DNA from: Metasolibacillus fluoroglycofenilyticus
GTDB lineage: Bacteria; Bacillota; Bacilli; Bacillales_A; Planococcaceae
Length of the DNA stretch: 64,000 bases
Direction: 5' to 3'
Assembly: GCF_003049645.1 (NCBI RefSeq)
Contig: NZ_PYWK01000001.1
Coordinates: 1,829,487 to 1,893,486 of the forward strand
Both the position numbers and the translations under genes were made by a program. Shown piece by piece: positions 60,177 through 64,000 of this stretch. The number at the start of each line of letters is the position of its first letter. Within the stretch, counting starts at the first letter, position 1. Under the pieces are notes generated by a model that worked only from the letters and a program-made list of their open reading frames with translations, searched no databases and was not told the origin of the DNA.

Positions 60177-61415
60177 CTATTGTTGTTTATTTTGAATACG
60201 TTCATAACGTTTTTTCCATTTTACTAATTGCTTTTCTTTTTGCTCAAATGACAGGTCACTATGCTGGATAAGCTTAAACCCTTTTTCCGCATAAAGCAGC
60301 GCGATATCATACGCTTTGATTTGATGCTCATGCAACATTGATAACTGCTCATATGCCTGTATTTTTTGACGATTTGAAATGCCTATTATGGATGTTTCAA
60401 AAGCTTTAATCGCCTCATGATAACGGCCCTGACGCTTATGCTGAAAAGCTAAATAAAAATGGGCTAATGAAGTCTCGCTCTCGCGGTAATTTTCTGTGAC
60501 ATTCGTTAACACATATTCACTCGCCACTTGCTGCTTTAAATCGCTATACCATTTCCCAACATTTGTATAAGTAACGGCTGATTCCTGCTCGCCAGAAAAC
60601 AATAGCTTTGTTTGATGAATATACAATGTAATAAGTGATAATAAATCCCATTCATTATGGAGTAACACTTTCATTAAAACTTCAGCCTGCCCACTTTTCA
60701 CCGCATCAAAATAAATGATAGGTGCTAAATGCCCCGGTATATCCCCTTGTCTTTTAAAGCCAAGCTTTTCCTCCTCGACCTGTACAAGCTTCATCTTCTC
60801 TAAATCATTTTTCCATAAACGCTTTGAGCTATGCAATAAATCAATATGTTTTTGCTCTTTTAATGGTGGCAAAGTTTGGCGATTCAATGTCCAACGTGTT
60901 TCTAACTGCGGCCAATCGAAGCTTTTTCCATTATAGGAAACGAGCGTGGTACTTCGCTGCCAAAGTTTTGATTCAAATAGCATTGCCACCTCGTTTGCTG
61001 GGTCTGCTAACACATATTGTGTGAGTACAAATTCGTCCTCATCCTGCTGTAAAAAGCCGAGCAAAAAAATATGCGTACCAGTGCCTTTTAAGCCTGTTGT
61101 TTCAGTATCCCAAAATACAATGCGCTCTTTTGTATGTAATGCATAAGGGTGCTCGATATCAGCATTTTCCCATATTTCAAGTGCCGCTACTAACTCCCCT
61201 AGCGTATAATGCCCATGCTTATAATCGAAAGGATAGCGAACCTCACGCTTAAACAAGATGCCAAAATCATTATCGACAACCGCTAATCCTGCCTGTTGCC
61301 ACCGCTCTTTATAAAGCGGTGGTGCAGGCTTCGTAAATTTTGGCTGTTCAACGCGCTCTGTTGTTTTTTTGCCTAGCATTTTTTTCATTTGTAATATTTT
61401 ATTTTCGTAGGACAT
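60177..61415 (-). CDS. mrfB: exonuclease-like protein MrfB (YprB)
   Basis: This 412-residue protein has a DEDD-type RNase H-fold exonuclease domain (residues ~100-290) with FWDTETTGLKGTGTHIFLLG giving the Asp and Glu, VSYNGKSFDWPQLETRW the second Asp, and HNEWDLLSLITL the last. The C-terminal part has TPR-like helices (HLAFQHKRQGRYHEAIKAFE type). In B. subtilis YprB/MrfB works with the helicase MrfA to remove mitomycin C adducts independently of UvrABC. It follows mrfA by 6 bases. Confidence 0.9.
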   Translation of the reverse strand: MSYENKILQMKKMLGKKTTERVEQPKFTKPAPPLYKERWQQAGLAVVDNDFGILFKREVRYPFDYKHGHYTLGELVAALEIWENADIEHPYALHTKERIVFWDTETTGLKGTGTHIFLLGFLQQDEDEFVLTQYVLADPANEVAMLFESKLWQRSTTLVSYNGKSFDWPQLETRWTLNRQTLPPLKEQKHIDLLHSSKRLWKNDLEKMKLVQVEEEKLGFKRQGDIPGHLAPIIYFDAVKSGQAEVLMKVLLHNEWDLLSLITLYIHQTKLLFSGEQESAVTYTNVGKWYSDLKQQVASEYVLTNVTENYRESETSLAHFYLAFQHKRQGRYHEAIKAFETSIIGISNRQKIQAYEQLSMLHEHQIKAYDIALLYAEKGFKLIQHSDLSFEQKEKQLVKWKKRYERIQNKQQ

Positions 61416-61421
61416 TTTTTA

Positions 61422-63698
61422 TCACATCATTTCCGCACATAAAATTCCCAATACTTTTAACACACGCTTCTTGCCATCATTTAAGTTATCCTGTGCCCCA
61501 ATACAGGACGGACAGCCCGCCTTGCATGGACAACTTTTCACATGCTCTATAGTGCGTTCAAGGAGGGGCAAAATTAAATCATAAACCTTTTCACTTAGCC
61601 CTATTCCACCTGGGTAACTATCATAAATAAATAATGTTGGTCGCTCGTTATGCACTGCTTTGACCTGCGGTACGACCGATACGTCACTGCGGTCACATTG
61701 AATAAAGAGTGAGATAAAGGAATGCATCGCATATGCAACTCCATTTAATGCATCTGTCATCATTTCCTCAGACCAATCTTCAGGTAAATTAAAGGAAATC
61801 CATGTTGCATTCGTATGCATTTCCATAGGAGGTAGTGTGATAGGCCCAGAACCAATATTGTCATGTGTACCAAAACGAATCTTTTTAAAAATCGTCGGAA
61901 TAGCAAGTAAACTTACATCACCGTAGCTTACTGTTACTTCCCCCAAGTCTGCCACTTTATCTTCCTCTAACACCTTCAGTTCCACCGCTAAATTAGCATC
62001 TGTAAAATAGTCGACATCCACCTCTGTGACGTACGCCTTTTTCTCCTCCCAATCAAGCTCCTCCACTTGAAACTGTGTACCTTGATGGATGTAGATAGCT
62101 TCCTCATGCAACAATGTCATCGCACTATACGTATCCATTTCACCAATTACGCGCGTTTTTGTCGCTATTGTTTTATCAATAATGACGACATTTTCCTGTG
62201 CTGCTGAACGTAAGCTAATATCATGTGCTGGGAAGCGGTCGCTCATCCAATGCCATGCCGTTGTCGTTTGAACGAGTACGCCTTCCTCCGCTAAATAAGC
62301 TAATAAATCTTGCACCTCAAATTCACCATATGTACCGTCTGTCGAAAATGGTAGCTCAAATGCCGCGCATTTCAAATGGGACATTAATATTAAAATGTTT
62401 TCAGGATTAATATTCGCTTGCTCAGGCTCACTGCCCAATAAATAAGTAGGATGATTTACAACATATTGGTCAAGCGCGGTCGACTGTGCTACATAAATAA
62501 TCAATGCTTCATCCTGCCTTCTCCCTGCGCGCCCAGCTTGCTGCCATGCACTCGCGATATTACCAGGATAGCCCGTCATAATACATGCCTGTAGCTGCCC
62601 GATGTCAACACCGAGCTCCAGCGCATTTGTACTTACGACCATTTGAATTGAACCATCGCGCAAGCCTTTTTCAATTTGGCGACGCTCGCTCGGTAAATAG
62701 CCACCTCGGTAACCTTGGATTGAGTGGTCAGCAATTTTTTTCGCTGTCAATGACTTTAAATAGGTAACGAGCATTTCTACACGTACCCTTGATTTAGCAA
62801 ATATAATTGTTTGAATACCTGCTTCAAACAAACGAGTTGATAAATCACGCACTTCTAATACAGCGCTTCGACGCACCCCGAATGTCGGATGAATAATCGG
62901 TGGATTATAAAAAATAAATGTTTTTTTACCGACAGGTGCACCCGATTTTTTAATCAGTGCATGCTTTGTATTCGTTAAGTTTTCCGCTAGCTCACGCGGA
63001 TTGCGAATCGTTGCAGATGTGCATATTATAACAGGATTGCTCCCATAAAAAGCACAAATTCTTTGCAATCTGCGCAGTACGTGTGCTACGTGACTACCAA
63101 ACACACCCTTATATGTATGCAATTCATCAATAATAATATATTGTAAGTTTTCGAAAAGCGCGACCCACTTCGTATGATGCGGTAAGATGCCCGAATGCAA
63201 CATATCGGGATTCGTCATAACGATATGCCCTGCCTTCCGAATTTTTTGGCGAATACCAGGTGCTGTATCCCCGTCATACGTATAGCTTAAAATATCCTCC
63301 TCCATTAGCTCTATAAGCTCATTCAAATCGGACTTTTGGTCTTGTGCCAAAGCTTTTGTCGGAAATAAATAAATGGCCCTTGCTGATTTATTATGTAAAA
63401 TCGTTTGCAGTACAGGGAGGTGGTAGCAATATGATTTGCCTGAGGCAGTCGGTGTAATCGCGGTGAAAGACTGCCCTTGCATGGCGAAATCAAAAGCTTC
63501 TCGCTGATGTGTATAAAGCTGATTGATTCCTCTTGCATGCAATGCCTTTTTTATGGAAGGATGAAGGTTGTCTGGAAAATCAGCGTATTGTGCAGGCTGT
63601 GCCTCTAGCGTATGCCAATGCCTAATATTTTGCTTTAGCTCCTCATCATATTGCCATGCCTGTAACAGCTCAGAAATCGTCATCTTTTTGCTGTTCAT
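61422..63698 (-). CDS. mrfA: DEAD/DEAH helicase MrfA (YprA)
   Basis: This 758-residue Ski2-like helicase has motif I in AITPTASGKSYCYHLPVL, motif II in YIIIDELHTYKG, VICTSATIRNP, and motif VI QQAGRAGRRQDEALI. The C-terminal DUF1998 domain carries a four-Cys set (CPCKAGCPSCIGAQDN) that likely binds zinc. With MrfB it repairs mitomycin C damage in B. subtilis. The ATG at 63698 has GGAGG 9 bases upstream and overlaps the end of yppE by 29 bases. Confidence 0.94.
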   Translation of the reverse strand: MNSKKMTISELLQAWQYDEELKQNIRHWHTLEAQPAQYADFPDNLHPSIKKALHARGINQLYTHQREAFDFAMQGQSFTAITPTASGKSYCYHLPVLQTILHNKSARAIYLFPTKALAQDQKSDLNELIELMEEDILSYTYDGDTAPGIRQKIRKAGHIVMTNPDMLHSGILPHHTKWVALFENLQYIIIDELHTYKGVFGSHVAHVLRRLQRICAFYGSNPVIICTSATIRNPRELAENLTNTKHALIKKSGAPVGKKTFIFYNPPIIHPTFGVRRSAVLEVRDLSTRLFEAGIQTIIFAKSRVRVEMLVTYLKSLTAKKIADHSIQGYRGGYLPSERRQIEKGLRDGSIQMVVSTNALELGVDIGQLQACIMTGYPGNIASAWQQAGRAGRRQDEALIIYVAQSTALDQYVVNHPTYLLGSEPEQANINPENILILMSHLKCAAFELPFSTDGTYGEFEVQDLLAYLAEEGVLVQTTTAWHWMSDRFPAHDISLRSAAQENVVIIDKTIATKTRVIGEMDTYSAMTLLHEEAIYIHQGTQFQVEELDWEEKKAYVTEVDVDYFTDANLAVELKVLEEDKVADLGEVTVSYGDVSLLAIPTIFKKIRFGTHDNIGSGPITLPPMEMHTNATWISFNLPEDWSEEMMTDALNGVAYAMHSFISLFIQCDRSDVSVVPQVKAVHNERPTLFIYDSYPGGIGLSEKVYDLILPLLERTIEHVKSCPCKAGCPSCIGAQDNLNDGKKRVLKVLGILCAEMM

Positions 63699-64000
63699 AT
63701 GCCTCTCCCTCCTCTAAATAGCGCAAGATTGTAGATAGTGTATAGTGAACCGAATGAATCGATTGCAAAAATCTTTTTTTACTCGTTTCTTTGTAAAAGG
63801 ATTGTACGGTAAATTGCTCCATTGCCTCTACTACTTGGTCGATTTGTTGATTATGCATATATTTCGGCTGATAGCTTGCCCGCCATTCTTTTGCTAGCTG
63901 CTGCCATAATTTTAGCTGCTCGTGTACTGTATCTGCATACGGTTTTACTTCTGTAAAGAAATCAGGCTTTAAATCAAATTCGCGCATGTGAAAGAAACGA
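63670..64000 (-). CDS. yppE: YppE family protein (DUF1798), 5' end off the window
   Basis: The visible part (about 109 residues) is a helical bundle with DFFTEVKPYADTVHEQLKLW, PKYMHNQQIDQV and KRFLQSIHSVHYTLSTILRYL, matching B. subtilis YppE in order and spacing. YppE has about 33 residues before its DFF; here an ATG at 63987 gives only nine, has no ribosome site and the frame stays open to the window edge, so the true start probably lies beyond it. Function unknown. Order yppE-yprA-yprB is the B. subtilis one. Confidence 0.85.
   Translation of the reverse strand, partial: RFFHMREFDLKPDFFTEVKPYADTVHEQLKLWQQLAKEWRASYQPKYMHNQQIDQVVEAMEQFTVQSFYKETSKKRFLQSIHSVHYTLSTILRYLEEGEAYEQQKDDDF

Overview
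The window is low-GC Firmicute DNA, order Bacillales. Gene content and order point to a Lysinibacillus-like member of the Bacillaceae/Planococcaceae. Evidence includes a 364-residue leucine dehydrogenase of the type known from Lysinibacillus sphaericus, sporulation genes (spo0A, spoIVB), a class B RNase P RNA, strong Shine-Dalgarno sites with several TTG/GTG starts, and gene order shared with Bacillus subtilis (bkd region; spo0A-spoIVB-recN-ahrC-tlyA-dxs-ispA-xseB-xseA-folD-nusB; ypvA-ypsC-rnpB-gpsB-yprB-yprA-yppE). No database search was possible, so the genus is inference.

Layout. 1-16 kb, mostly minus strand, is a catabolic block: leucine dehydrogenase and the branched-chain 2-oxoacid dehydrogenase complex (bcd-lpdV-bkdAA-bkdAB-bkdB), then methylmalonyl-CoA mutase (mutA-mutB) with its GTPase chaperone meaB, a bacilliredoxin, a YqjA-like membrane protein, methylmalonyl-CoA epimerase and an acyl-CoA carboxylase beta subunit. 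Together these can deaminate Val/Ile/Leu, decarboxylate the oxoacids to acyl-CoAs and convert the propionyl-CoA formed to succinyl-CoA. 16-31 kb is conserved core: GDPD, a FapA-like protein, Spo0A, SpoIVB, RecN, ArgR, TlyA, Dxs, IspA, exonuclease VII, FolD and NusB. 31-53 kb is accessory DNA: two ABC-2 type exporters, a SsuABC/TauABC-like uptake system next to a HxlR regulator, DUF4242 protein and flavoprotein, several gene remnants (ECF sigma factor, EamA transporter, LysR regulator), and a TetR-controlled MFS plus FtsX/ATPase efflux cassette. 53-64 kb returns to core: YpvA helicase, YpsC RNA methyltransferase, an inserted PAS-GGDEF-EAL protein, rnpB, gpsB, mrfB, mrfA and yppE.

The most unusual content is intergenic. 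A 5.2 kb TetR/MFS/FtsX/ATPase cassette is bracketed by near-identical inverted copies of a ~205 bp element with MITE-like ends, and a diverged third copy lies near 4.1 kb. Two arrays of 21-bp periodic GAGCGAAT repeats, 37 kb apart, each sit beside a hairpin. A multi-hairpin repeat occurs near 42.3 kb and 58.8 kb, with a partial relative near 26.9 kb. Several deletions have fused or truncated accessory genes. I found no CRISPR array, intact transposase or tRNA gene.
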